Under the pieces are notes generated by a model, which had not been told where the DNA came from, did no database searches, and worked only from the letters and a program-made list of their open reading frames with translations. The translations under genes were made by a program, and so were the position numbers. 64,000 bases of DNA from Endothia cerciana (lineage: Eukaryota; Ascomycota; Sordariomycetes; Diaporthales; Cryphonectriaceae), in contig JALRMH010000001.1 in the NCBI GenBank assembly GCA_026119935.1, positions 124,001-188,000 on the forward strand, written 5' to 3'. Below, one piece after another: positions 47,896 through 57,805 of this stretch. Within the stretch, counting starts at the first letter, position 1. Each line of letters opens with the position of its first letter.

Positions 47896-49378
47896 TCAAA
47901 CCTTCTTGGCGGACTCGAGCTCGTAGTCCAGCCAAGCCTTCTCGTGCCCCAGGAGCTCGACGTCCTCGGTAGCGGTGTAGACCTGCAGACACTCGTTGTA
48001 GATACGCTCGGCCAGCTCGAGGTAGTGAATGCGGGCCTCGCGGCGCCGCTCCTTCTCGCCGCCCACCATCTTCTGCTCGCCCTTCTCGCCCTTCTCGCTG
48101 CCGGTGAGCGCATCGGAACCATACGCCTCGGTCTCCCAGCCGGAATCCCCATCCTCCCCCTCCTCCTCCTCCTCCACCACCACCACCACCACCTTCTTCT
48201 TGCCCTTGCGCCCGCCCTTCCTCTTCTTCTTGTTTCCGCGCTCGCGGATGACGGGGCCGTAGGTAGGGTCGTCGCCGGGCGTGACGAAGTTGGTGCTGTA
48301 GGCGATAGTCGTCTTAAGCTTGTAGACGAGCGGGAGGCCGGGCGTCTTGAGGAGTTCGCGCAGGGTGGCGCTGTTGTCGCCGTTCTTGTCCCCCTTGAAG
48401 GCCTGGATGTTCCTGTCAGTAAGATGCGACCACGTCGCCGCCAACGTGAGGATGGTAGGAGGGGGTCACACTCACGTCGAGGTACTTGTGGCACCAGGCG
48501 TCCCGCTCACTCATGATCTTGGGCTTGTCCGACTCCACGGCCAGAGCGAGCTCCCTGCCCACAAGCGCCGCCTCCATCTGGGCAGCCTTCTGACGCATTT
48601 TCATGTCCTTCCACGAGCCGGGGGGGCCGCTCCAGAGAATCTTGTACTGGAGAGGCTTCGGGATGAGTGGGGCGCCGCCCTTGCCAACGCCCATGGGAGG
48701 GGGAGCGTTGCTGTTGTTGTTGTCCATCTTGGGTGGCTGTGGCACCGTAACCGCCTTGACGGTCGGGGCGGATTGGGTGTTGCTGAGTGGAGGCAGAGTA
48801 TTGCTGTCGGCCTTTCCTTGCTGGTGCAGGATGTCTGCATTGATGCTCGACTTAGACCGAAGGTTGATGCCTCTTAGCTCGCACTCGAGCTCGGCATCCT
48901 CATCAATAGTTGGCAGTCTCGCGGTCTTCTTCTCAGTCGTGGTCTTCTGCTTCGTGGCAACCTTCTGCTTGGCGGATTCCGCAGCAGCATGGGCCTTGGC
49001 CCTCTTCTCGCCAATCGCCTTGACAGCAAGCCCTGCAGTCCTCCTCTTCTCGGCCTGCTCAGTAGCGAGTGCCTCAGCTCTGACCTTGGCTGCCTCGGCA
49101 GCGGCAGCAGCGGCAGCAGCGGCAGCATGGGCTGCAGTTCTGAACTCTGCGGCCGCTGAGGCGGCAACCTTCTGGACGACTTTCACAGCGACGAGCTGTA
49201 TTCGACGGTGGGCAGTGTGCCAGGGCATAAGGACCACCTTGTTGGTGGGCCATGCCGGCCTCACCACTTTATCCGTAACCATCTTCAGAGCGACGAGCTG
49301 GTTCTTCTTGAAGCCGACGGGAAGCCAGGGTACCAGCTTTGCTTTGATGGGCGGCGGGGGAGTGGGAACGTCGGCCAT
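47896..49378 (-). CDS. Ala/Lys-rich fungal protein of unknown function
   Basis: Two exons on the minus strand, 49378-48476 and 48402-47896, encode 469 aa; the frame stays open up to a further Met at 49498, so the start is uncertain. The N-terminal third has an Ala-rich helix (about 14 Ala around residues 83-100) followed by Lys/Ala coiled coil. The middle includes PLQYKILWSGPPGSWKDMK; exon 2 brings AFKGDKNGDNSATLRELL, a Lys/Gly stretch running into VVVVVVEEEEE, and a helical end RIHYLELAERIYNECLQVY. At the intron's 3' side, CTGACAG offers an AG adjacent to the branch site that breaks frame; the in-frame acceptor is the CCAG 11 nt later. No known domain is recognised. Confidence 0.75.
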
Positions 49379-49691
49379 CGCAGCTATCAGGGAGAAGAGA
49401 GACAAGTTGGTTTGGGGAGGCCACGAGATGAAAGCAGGCTTGTCAAAGAGACTGTACATGTTTTGCAGGTGCACCCCTCCAACGTACAAAACAATCACAC
49501 GGAACTCAGCTGCAGCTCACGTTCGACACAAAATCTAGACGCTCCAGTGGGGTCCCATTGCTCAGTGAGATGAGAGAAGGCCATCAATGCGAGGAAGTGA
49601 GAGTGGTATCTTGCCTTATTTTTCCAAACCCAAACTCCAGCACGAGTACGCCCCGGACCAGCCCGATATAATGCAGCCTACTCCCGCTCTC
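49379..49691. other. Short tandem-gene spacer
   Basis: About 310 bp between the end of HEM25 and the start of the Ala/Lys-rich gene, both on the minus strand. It should hold the HEM25 3' end and the downstream gene's promoter; the proximal 120 bp are open in frame with that gene. Confidence 0.45.
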
Positions 49692-50776
49692 CTACAAGAC
49701 ACTCTCCCTTCTCTTTGCCGGGTTCAGCGTGACCTCGGCCCTCCTGACCAGCTCCTCGTACACGGTCCATGCCAGTGCCGAGCTCAAAGCCTTGCGGCCC
49801 ATACGCAAAGCCAGACCATCCAATAGCGAGCGCACTCCTTCCTGGGACACCATCATGTACGCCGCATGGAACATATTCCGATACACGCCGGGCTGCAGCT
49901 GGATCCTCGTCTTGATGGCGTCGAAGGGGTTCGATATCGCAGAGCACGCGGCGCCGGCGATAACGCCTGAGGAAAAGTTGATCGTCGCAGCGGTTGAGAC
50001 ACCCATCCTGCCAGCGCTTCTTGGCTCGGCAGGTTGGGAGCTGTCACCACCCCCTTGCCACACGCTCAGCCTCTTTTTGCTCTGCTCGTAGAACAGCACA
50101 TAAAGCCCTGCATAGGGCGCATCTCGCATGGCTGTCGCGCCGAAGCCAGAGAAGAAGCCCCTCGCCCCTTCCTTTGCGAAGATGTCCCGGCCTGCTGCCG
50201 TTATCGAGCCATAAGAGTAAAGATTGGACTCGTACCGCACCTTGATCACCGTCAGCGGCATCAGGATCATGCCAGCAAATGTGCGCGCCACAGCACCCGC
50301 GAGCAGGTTCCCCGTGTTGGAGAGCTTGACCAGTGAGGAGGAGTGCTGGCCCGCGCCGCCTTTCACACGGTCCTTGATGGTACTTGATGAGCCATCGCCG
50401 CTTCCAGTATCGGCCGCCAGGAAGGGCACTCGCGAGACGTTGGTCCGGATCGCATTCAGGGAGGTGAAGTATATCGCGCTGCCGAAGCCGGTGCGCAGGG
50501 CGGATGGTGTTGCACCTCGCCATAGGGCGGGTAGCATGCGAGGAGAACTACGGATCTCGCGGATCGCAGCGGTCAGGGAGTGATGGCCAGATTGCTGCAC
50601 GCGGGTCTTGAGGAGATCGATGGGTTGCAGGAGGACGGCGGAGAACATGCCGGACCCAAGGCCGGCTACGAAGTGGTAGGCTTTGCGCGGTTGTCAGAAT
50701 TGCTTGTGTAAAGCGCGCATGGTTCGTGACGCTCACTCGATTTGGACTTGGCCTTGGGAGGGTCATCGCTGCTCAT
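49692..50776 (-). CDS. HEM25: Mitochondrial glycine transporter Hem25 (SLC25A38 family)
   Basis: Two exons on the minus strand, 50776-50737 and 50680-49692, encode 342 aa; the 56-bp phase-1 intron separates a 13-codon leader from [18 protein letters not shown]. Three mitochondrial-carrier repeats are seen with signatures [24 protein letters not shown] (degenerate, without the acidic residue) and [12 protein letters not shown], and six membrane helices are expected. [15 protein letters not shown] closes the last repeat. Hem25/SLC25A38 imports glycine into mitochondria for the first step of heme synthesis. A hydrophilic Ser/Gly insertion between repeats 1 and 2 (about residues 95-125) is longer than in yeast. 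The exon 1 start supplies the N-terminus needed before the first helix; starting at the internal Met (50648) would truncate it. Confidence 0.92.
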
Positions 50777-51329
50777 CTCGTATTGTAGTCCCGGCGAGCC
50801 GCGGTACGATCCGGAATGTCGAGGTTCAAGGAATGCGAGGGCTCGAGGTCCAGCATTTCCGATTACAGTGCCATCACGTTACACTTATCGTCGGATTAGC
50901 GGAGTGCTTCAAGAGCGGTTCGAGCCATCGCGCCGTGGTACATGGACAAATAAAGGAGATATGCTGTTGTCTCTGTGGTGAGGATGAGTGAACAAGGGAA
51001 GCTCGAGCTCAGCGGTGACGGCATGCGTTTTAAAGTTTTTGGGACCGGAGCGGCGGCCGACCCGGCGGAACGCGTCAGAGTCCGGGAGCTGCCGTGTCCC
51101 CACTCCTTGTGCCACCCCGTATCTGACAAATCGTTCCGGTCTTACATCCACAGATGCTCGCCAGCGACAGGTTCATATACTTGTTTATTCGGCAGAGATA
51201 ATCAGATTTGTAATATTGCCCACGGCCCAAGACCCATTGGGCGTCTTCTGTATGCAGGGGTATCGACTCACCCTCAGTCTCGGGTGGTGTCTTCCGCCAC
51301 TCCCGGCCCCCCCCCGCGGGCCCGGTTAT
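50777..51329. other. Tandem-gene spacer, COG8 to HEM25
   Basis: About 550 bp between two minus-strand genes, presumably the COG8 3' end and HEM25 promoter. Nothing else was recognised; a plus-strand open frame here runs antisense into COG8 and looks fortuitous. Confidence 0.45.
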
Positions 51330-52640
51330 CTATCTCGTTGTCTTCTCTTTGGAATCTCCAACGATCGACTCCAAGCGTCCAGCTAGCTGTCGATGTCGCC
51401 TCACGACCTCGACCCACTCCTCCTCTGCCTCACTTCCAAGGTCCAGACCCGCCAAGAATAGCCCAAAGTCACCCCCCAGCCGGCCCAAACTGCCTGCACA
51501 GTACAGCACCTGCGTCAACAGGCTATCTCTTGAGGCCTGGTCCTTCACCGTCGGCAGGTATAGTCGCAACGTCTCGAGCAGCATATCGACGAGGTACAAC
51601 GGGAAGGTTGATAGAGAAGACGGTAGCGGCTCGAGTGGGTCCCCCTTCCCGCCCGCAGGAGCTGGTGCGTCGGTGGCCGCTGGGAAGATGCTCCTGTACA
51701 TGGACACAATGGCGAAGCTCTGCTCGCGGAATATCTCAATATAGCGCTTCAGATACCTCTCCGTCTGCTGGCCTCCTGACCAGGCGTTCCCACTGCCGAT
51801 CGACTTCTGCCTTGCTTTCTCCTGGTCCGCCAGCTCCTTGAGCGGGTCCAGCGCATCGAGCATGTTTATGAGCGTCGCGAGGCGACACACCAAGAAGATA
51901 GCCCCCAAGACCTTGTCCTGCGACCCATGGCTCTTGTCCCGTGGCCCGGCCGTCTCAAGGTCTGGCAGCACCCTCCGTAGCCAGCTGATGGTCCGTAATG
52001 ATGCGGCTAGTTTCAACCCTGGTGCTTTCAACGAGAGTACCAGGTTCGCTGCCATCGCCTTCATCGCCTCGTCTGCCTGGGACGATATGGATGCGATCAA
52101 CAGCGAGTTCGGATATAGAGAGTGCAGCCTCCGGATGTGACCATTGAGATCCAGCGCCGAGGAATAGTTCGGTGGTGAGGCCGAGATGGCAGAGTTCAGC
52201 AACGTTGGCAGCTCCAGCACATCCACGAGGCGCTCGACGTTCCTCGACAACAGCAGGCCCTGTTTCCTCCTCGCCAGGACATCGTTCTCGCTAGCCTTGT
52301 TGTACGTGCTCGAGAACTTCACGGCCTCGTTGTCCAATCTCGGTAACGCGTGCCGCAGCTCTGCCGTGCTGCTGGCCAATGCCGGGAGGGCAGTCTGTAG
52401 TGAAGCATGACGGGATGCGGACTCGATGACGGGCTTGTATGACCTCTTGGACAGGGACTGGAGAGAGATGAGGAGGGTATGGGAAGACTGAGAGATCGCC
52501 TGGGGCTCGGTCTTGTCTAGAGATGATAGAGGCTGAGCGGCCAGGTGATTCAGGTAATCCAGGCAGGTCTGATCTGCCGGTCCCCTTGGCAGGTCGGCAC
52601 CAGGCTGTGATGCCAGGAGGTCGTACAAGAGGTCGGCCAT
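51330..52640 (-). CDS. COG8: Conserved oligomeric Golgi complex subunit 8
   Basis: A single exon of 436 aa from MADLLYDLLAS; a Met four codons upstream (52652) is also possible. The Dor1/Cog8 core is recognisable: helical N-terminus (LDYLNHLAAQPLSSL), the block RRKQGLLLSRNVERLVDVLE followed by LPTLLNSAI, and the right-hand part GQQTERYLKRYIEIFREQSF and FPLYLVDMLLETLRLYLP. It is a lobe-B subunit of the COG tethering complex, which directs retrograde vesicles within the Golgi and so keeps glycosylation enzymes in place. The fungal protein is shorter than human COG8 (about 610 aa) because the C-terminal part is reduced. No introns are needed. Confidence 0.88.
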   Translation of the reverse strand: MADLLYDLLASQPGADLPRGPADQTCLDYLNHLAAQPLSSLDKTEPQAISQSSHTLLISLQSLSKRSYKPVIESASRHASLQTALPALASSTAELRHALPRLDNEAVKFSSTYNKASENDVLARRKQGLLLSRNVERLVDVLELPTLLNSAISASPPNYSSALDLNGHIRRLHSLYPNSLLIASISSQADEAMKAMAANLVLSLKAPGLKLAASLRTISWLRRVLPDLETAGPRDKSHGSQDKVLGAIFLVCRLATLINMLDALDPLKELADQEKARQKSIGSGNAWSGGQQTERYLKRYIEIFREQSFAIVSMYRSIFPAATDAPAPAGGKGDPLEPLPSSLSTFPLYLVDMLLETLRLYLPTVKDQASRDSLLTQVLYCAGSLGRLGGDFGLFLAGLDLGSEAEEEWVEVVRRHRQLAGRLESIVGDSKEKTTR

Positions 52641-53923
52641 TCCCACTGTCAACGGCCACAGGCCGTCTTCGCCTGGCCCTGCTCTTTGGGCTGAAGTGAT
52701 CGAAGTGCGGTATGTGACCGTCAGAGGGTATGCGGTGGAGCCGCGTAGGGGGGCCGGGCCCGGGTGATCAACGTCTCAAAGATCTTCCGCCACTTTGTGA
52801 CATGGACATCCGACTCATTCAAAAGTGATGTATTGAAGGCACCCCAGTATAGGCAGGCAAGCATTTGGCTCGTGATAGTGTCAGTTGCTAAGCTCCGAGT
52901 AGACGGTGAACACCCCTGGTCATTTGGAGAGGTGCACGGGCCATGACGGGTCAGGGGTAATGCACAATGCAGGCGTGCCAGGGGAAGGAGAGCCCCACAA
53001 GGATGGGGGACATAGGAGTACGTAGAGGAGGGGCAGGCCTAATTTTCACCCCCTCTCTAGCACACCTTGCATGGTATGGTACTAAGTAGTAGGCCTGCCA
53101 CTTCTCGTCCACACAGTCAGGACACCTCATCCCCCCAGGCGCCTCAGCCATCAGTCTCCCTCGACCTCAGGCAACGTACAGTTTAACCATCTCATCAGGC
53201 TCCGGACCCAGTATCGTCTTGCGAGCAACTCGTCCAGGCTCCAGTTTCGGACATCCCGGGGACGCCCGTTCCAGCTGTTTTGCGTTGGCCGAGTAAGAGA
53301 CCCGGGGTGGAATATATGCCCTGCCAGCCAAGAGCAGTACTGACGTGGGCTGACAGGTATGCGCAGGTATCCCGGATTTCCCAACAATTCAAGGGTCCAT
53401 GGTCGTCTTGCCTCGATGCGACGATAAGATTTGGAACATTCCAAGCACTCTCTTTACATTTTGTCCCGTGTTCGCAGGCGTCACACGACGTCAACGTGCC
53501 TAAGAACTGGTAGCCTTGCTTGCAGGAGGTCCTCAATTCTTCCTGGCACCGCATTTTATCCTCATCTGGGCTGTGCACGCCTGGTGATCGAGGGCACACA
53601 GGACCCTCGCGACGAGGTCGCGTGCAGATCCCAACAAGAATTCTGGACCGCCCTGCCCGCGCGCACCCCCCAAGCAGGGCAGCTTGATCTTGTGGCTGCC
53701 GACCTACCTGCATAGGCTATCAAGTGCCTCGGAGGCTCCAGCTTGCGGGGTTCGCTTCATGTGGCCTTGCTTGGCTCTAATTTAAAGGTCGGTCAAGTCT
53801 TACGTAGAGGCCTGACTTGTTCTGCCTTTCCCTACATCCCGCAAGCCTTCCCTCCCGGCCAGTTCCTGTCTTGGCTGATCCTCATTGCTGATCCGGTTCC
53901 GACTTGGAAGGCAGACTGCAGCC
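52641..53923. promoter_or_regulatory. Divergent intergenic region, COG8 / TLC-domain gene
   Basis: About 1.3 kb between divergent starts. No conserved frame, repeat or RNA gene was seen; promoter content is inferred from position. Confidence 0.45.
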
Positions 53924-55056
53924 ATGAAGGACCCTTTCTTCATACCGCCTATATCCGCCCTGGAGGGATGGGTCCGGCCATTCGCAGAAAAGTATCACAT
54001 GACCGTGCTGCCACAGCACGTACACGAAGTCATCGCCGCAGCCCTCCTCTACACCTTCATCCACCTCGTCGTTTCGCCATGGGTCTCCAACAAATACGCC
54101 CCCGAACATTACCCGAAATCGAGGGGGAAGCGGGCCAGCTGGGACTCCCACGTCGTGTCCTTGTTCCAGAGCGTCCTCATCTGCGTCGTTGCCCTTTGGG
54201 TCATGTTGACGGATAAGGAGCGCGCCTCTATGGACTGGCAGGGCCGCATTTGGGGATACACTGGGTCGAGTGGCTTGGTCCAGTCGCTCGCAGCCGGATA
54301 CTTCGTCTGGGACTTCTGCATCACCATCTGCAACCTGGACGTCTTCGGCGTTGGTTTGCTGGCCCATGCTGTCAGCGCACTTTCTGTCTACTCCCTTGGA
54401 TATGTGAGTCTGGTCTGGCTTCCCTCCGGAAGCTGCGCATCCCCGCTGACCAATCTCCCCAGAGGCCCTTTCTGAATTACTACGCCACTGTCTTCATCCT
54501 CTACGAGTTGTCGACACCATTCCTTAACATCCACTGGTTCTTCGACAAGCTGGGGATGACTGGGACCAAGGCACAGCTGTACAATGGCATCATACTGCTC
54601 TTCACCTTTTTCTCGGCCCGCCTCGTTTGGGGAGTCGGCCAGTCGGCCATGGTGTGGTACGATATGTACCGTGCGCTGTTCACCGCCCCGAACACCGAGT
54701 ACATGTCTATCACGCCTGCGGACGAGCAACTTCCGGGTACCGAAGACGTCATGATGTACGCGAAGGAGGCCGGGCCACTGCCAGTCTGGATGGCTGCTGT
54801 ATACCTGGCCAGCAACATCACACTCAACACCTTGAACATATACTGGTTCGGCAAGATGATCAAGGCCGTACAGAAGAGATTCGAGCCGGGAGCGAAGGAC
54901 TACAAGAAAGAAGAGATGTCCAAGGAGAAGCTCCAGATACCTGCTGGTGCTGCCACCGCGAACGACATCGCGGAGAAGATTGACGAGCTGAGGCGACGAC
55001 ACAATCTTCCGGACATTGAAATCGAGATCAAGGATGATTTGGCAGACATGCAATAG
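53924..55056 (+). CDS. TLC-domain (TRAM/LAG1/CLN8) multi-span membrane protein
   Basis: Two exons, 53924-54403 and 54463-55056, encode 357 aa; the 59-bp phase-0 intron has a CTGAC branch site. About seven hydrophobic segments are visible, including AAALLYTFIHLVVSPWV (near 36-53), FQSVLICVVALWVML (near 80-95), LAAGYFVWDFCITICNL, LLAHAVSALSVYSLGY, LNYYATVFILYELSTPF, LYNGIILLFTFFSARLVW and a last one near 285-310. The order and the GYFVWD and LAHA elements match the TLC fold seen in TMEM56/CLN8-like proteins and ceramide synthases. The C-terminal tail is soluble and Lys-rich, with a helix (IAEKIDELRRRHNLPDIEIE). The ceramide-synthase Lag1 double-His motif is not seen, so lipid sensing or transfer in the ER is more likely than N-acyltransfer; that is inference. 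Confidence 0.88.
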
Positions 55057-55507
55057 AGACATGACTGATCTGCAATTCCTCCACCTCTCCCCATCTGCAG
55101 ACAATGCAACACGCTGGGTAGCGAACAGAGAATATAGACACGCACGCGCAAGCCATACAGGTCCGTGGCAGCCTTGCACCAGGTTTCAGTGCCATGCTTT
55201 TGAACAGCGTATGAAGGAATCGCTCATCCCTTCTGGTGTGAAAAGATGTGGACGGGTCACACCTCAACGAGCGGTTCCAGGTGAGGGGCCCCGCGCGGGG
55301 CTTCTCTCATCTGAGTCGAAGAAGGGAGAGCTCATCCGAAATTCTGCACTGCAGATTTATTGGCGTTCTGAGCCCGTACACATATACAACAAGAAGGCTT
55401 TGTAAACAGCGCACGGGCAGCGACCGACAGCGAGGGCACACCAGGAGGAGAAGGCAAGCACTGCTCGTGTAGTTTTGAATATACTCCATCCGGTCCACCA
55501 CTGACCC
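55057..55507. other. Convergent intergenic region
   Basis: About 450 bp shared as 3' region by the TLC-domain gene and the Gly-rich secreted-protein gene. No coding sequence was recognised. Confidence 0.45.
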
Positions 55508-56027
55508 CTACTTCTTCCGTGCTCCACCGCCCAGGTTCTCCAGAGTGCCCTCAGCTAGAGACAAGTTAGCTTCATAGAACAAGGCGACAGTCTTCGGCTT
55601 TGGAACGTACCGCCATCCAGGCCTCCGCCCACCGTCGCTCCAAGACCACTTGATTCCACCCCACCACCGAGCAGGTCGGTCCGCAATTCCAACCATGTCA
55701 GCCAGGCGATACGCTCAGCACACAGTGGTGTCCTTCTCTAAGAACCCGGCTTTCGCTCCAGAACCCCGTTCCCAGGCCGTCTGTCCCTTGGGTGTCATGT
55801 CACACATCACGGTAGTCATCGCACGTACCAGACCACCGGCGCCCCCGGCGCCCCCGAGAAGGGGCCCGAGGGGCCCGCCGGACTGGGACGCGCCGGCCGC
55901 GGGCTGAGCCCCCGTGCCGCCGCCTAGCAGATCACCAAGCTGGCGTGCGTCGTGCTCGGTGGCCGAGGGGGTGGGTGCCGCGATGGCGGCGGCGGCGGCC
56001 AGCGCGAGGATGAGAGTGAGCTGCCAT
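55508..56027 (-). pseudogene. Probable Gly-rich small secreted protein with a frame-breaking G after the start codon
   Basis: Model on the minus strand: 56027-55829, 55713-55611 and 55554-55508. The ATG at 56027 is followed by one G and then by a frame encoding QLTLILALAAAAAIAAPTPS, an excellent signal peptide, then DARQLGDLLGGG and a Gly/Ala/Pro-rich chain. Exons 2 and 3 join in phase to DLLGGGVESSGLGATVGGG and EGTLENLGGGARKK-stop. Read from the ATG as written, the frame instead gives an Arg-rich peptide ending after 31 codons. So either the gene is disrupted, the G is an assembly error, or an upstream exon supplies the true start. The acceptor of exon 2 (GCTGAG, 55714) is the weakest part of the model; the 56-bp last intron (GTACGT, CTAAC, CTAG) is good. 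A TATA-like element lies about 185 bp upstream. Function unknown; cell-wall or surface role is possible. Confidence 0.5.
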
Positions 56028-57805
56028 TTTATTTCTTATTTTTGAGGGGGGGGGGGGAACAGAGGGTATCAAGTGGGCAGGTCGAAGAGGGGGAGATGGC
56101 TGGCTGGTAGGGCACGGATGGACTACGGCTGGGTATAGGTTGAGGACAGACAGAGGCGCAGGCGGAGCCAGGGGGAGGAGGTAGTGCGAGGGCTTCTCAA
56201 GGCTCTTCATATATATATGGTCAACTCTCTGCGCGACTGTCGCCCGATCCCAAAACTCTCCCGTCTGATCACCCCCATCGCCCCTCTCCTCATGTCCTGC
56301 TGCCATGGTGCGTCAGCTACCCCTTTTCCGGGCTGAGCCAGGAAGGGGGGCCGAGCACTCGCGGCCAATAGTCAAATCCCCTCTCTCTTCCCATGGGGAG
56401 GGGGGAGGGGGGGACAGATGGGACCCCGGATGCGCGTCTGAGCGCGCGGGACATCTGAGGAAGGCTCCCCCCCTCCGCCCCGGCCGAGGCAACGGTGTAA
56501 ACTTGTGAGGCATGTCCAACTCATCCGATGTTTGGAGGAAACACCTCTGGAAACCCCAGAGTCGCCAGCCCACCCAGGCCAGGGGTATGTATATGCAAGT
56601 CGGGTCGATCCAACCCTCGCTCCGTCCATCCATCGTCGACCCAGGCACTGACTTTCCTCCTCTATATACTACCCAGGACTCCATCCGTTTGGGGGTTTAT
56701 CGCCATAGGATGGAACCCCCCATCAGGGTTGCGCTGACAAGTATCAGTAGCCGTGCGTCAGGAAAAGGGGGGGGGGGGTGGGGGTTCGTTTGAAGATATA
56801 GGCCGGCAACGCGGCGAGGTCATCCCAGGGCGGCGCTATTCTAGCGAGGCCTAGAGAAGCCTTTTGTCTCCAGCTCGCCCTTTTGAAACGGGCAAGGGGG
56901 CCTCAGCCTCCCCTCACGCACAGGCTTCGGCGGCATGATCGGTCTAGCAGTCTACCGCCGTATGGACTCCACCCATTCGGCGGTTGTTGTGGTGATAGCC
57001 TGGTTCCGCTCCTGTCCGAGACCTACATCCCCGCGAGACCGAGCGAGGGTCGAGCTCGGATCGGGGAGGGCAACACGCAAGGAGAAAGGGCAGGTGGGAA
57101 AGACTCGATGTTTTCTACTCAGTAGCTTCGCAATTCTTTTGACAGTGGAGGAGGAGGGCATACTCTCCTCGAGACCCGACTCCTAAGAGTTGGGCTGCTC
57201 GTGCGGTCGGATCAACGTCTCAACCGAGGCCGGCTTCAACGACGACTTTGCGCAGGCAGAAGGCTGACGGACCACCAGCGCTAGGAATCAGTCTTATGTC
57301 TCGCAGCAGCCCCTGGGATAGACTGCATCAGCCGAGGAGGCTGGGCCGAGACGAAAACAACCTCTCTCAATCACAGATCGATCTCGAAGGACTACTTTGT
57401 AATATCAGACGTCAGTGCCGGGATCCCGGTCTGATCATGCTTGTAGCATGCGACTTGTGGCTATGTACACCGCTAAGGCTAATGTATTAGATGCTGATTT
57501 ATGTGAGGCTAGAATTACGACGGTTATGCCTGGTCCTTCCAAGCCTTTACCAGGCGAGGTCGCTATCCAATGTGATAAATTCTGTGATCAGATCCGCCGG
57601 CCGTCCCCATTCTCTCGCGATCCTGTTTGATGGAGTCTGGCATCGGTGATCGCGCTCGTCCCCACTGATAGTGACATTGAATCGTGGTTGAGGAAGACTT
57701 GCTGATAACTCCGGCAGCTTAAACAAGTTCTCGGACAGAAGGCAGGTCCGTGAGAAGCCAAGTCTACTGCAATTGATAGCTATTGTTTGAAACTGCTTCA
57801 ACGAT
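56028..57805. other. Tandem-gene spacer, SLA1 to Gly-rich gene
   Basis: About 1.8 kb between two minus-strand genes. Two runs of G (about 56047-56058 and 56767-56777) and a short AT-rich patch (about 57480-57530) stand out. No coding sequence was recognised beyond the SLA1 3' end. Confidence 0.45.
56209..56218 (-). promoter_or_regulatory. TATA-like element upstream of the Gly-rich gene
   Basis: An ATATATATAT stretch (CCATATATATATGAAG on the minus strand) lies about 185 bp upstream of the ATG at 56027, a usual spacing for strongly expressed secreted-protein genes. Assignment rests on position. Confidence 0.4.

Noticed and set aside
50975..51841. 288-codon plus-strand frame overlapping the COG8 3' end
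   Set aside because: COG8 on the minus strand is clearly recognisable; the antisense frame is Pro/Arg/Ser-rich and has no domain.
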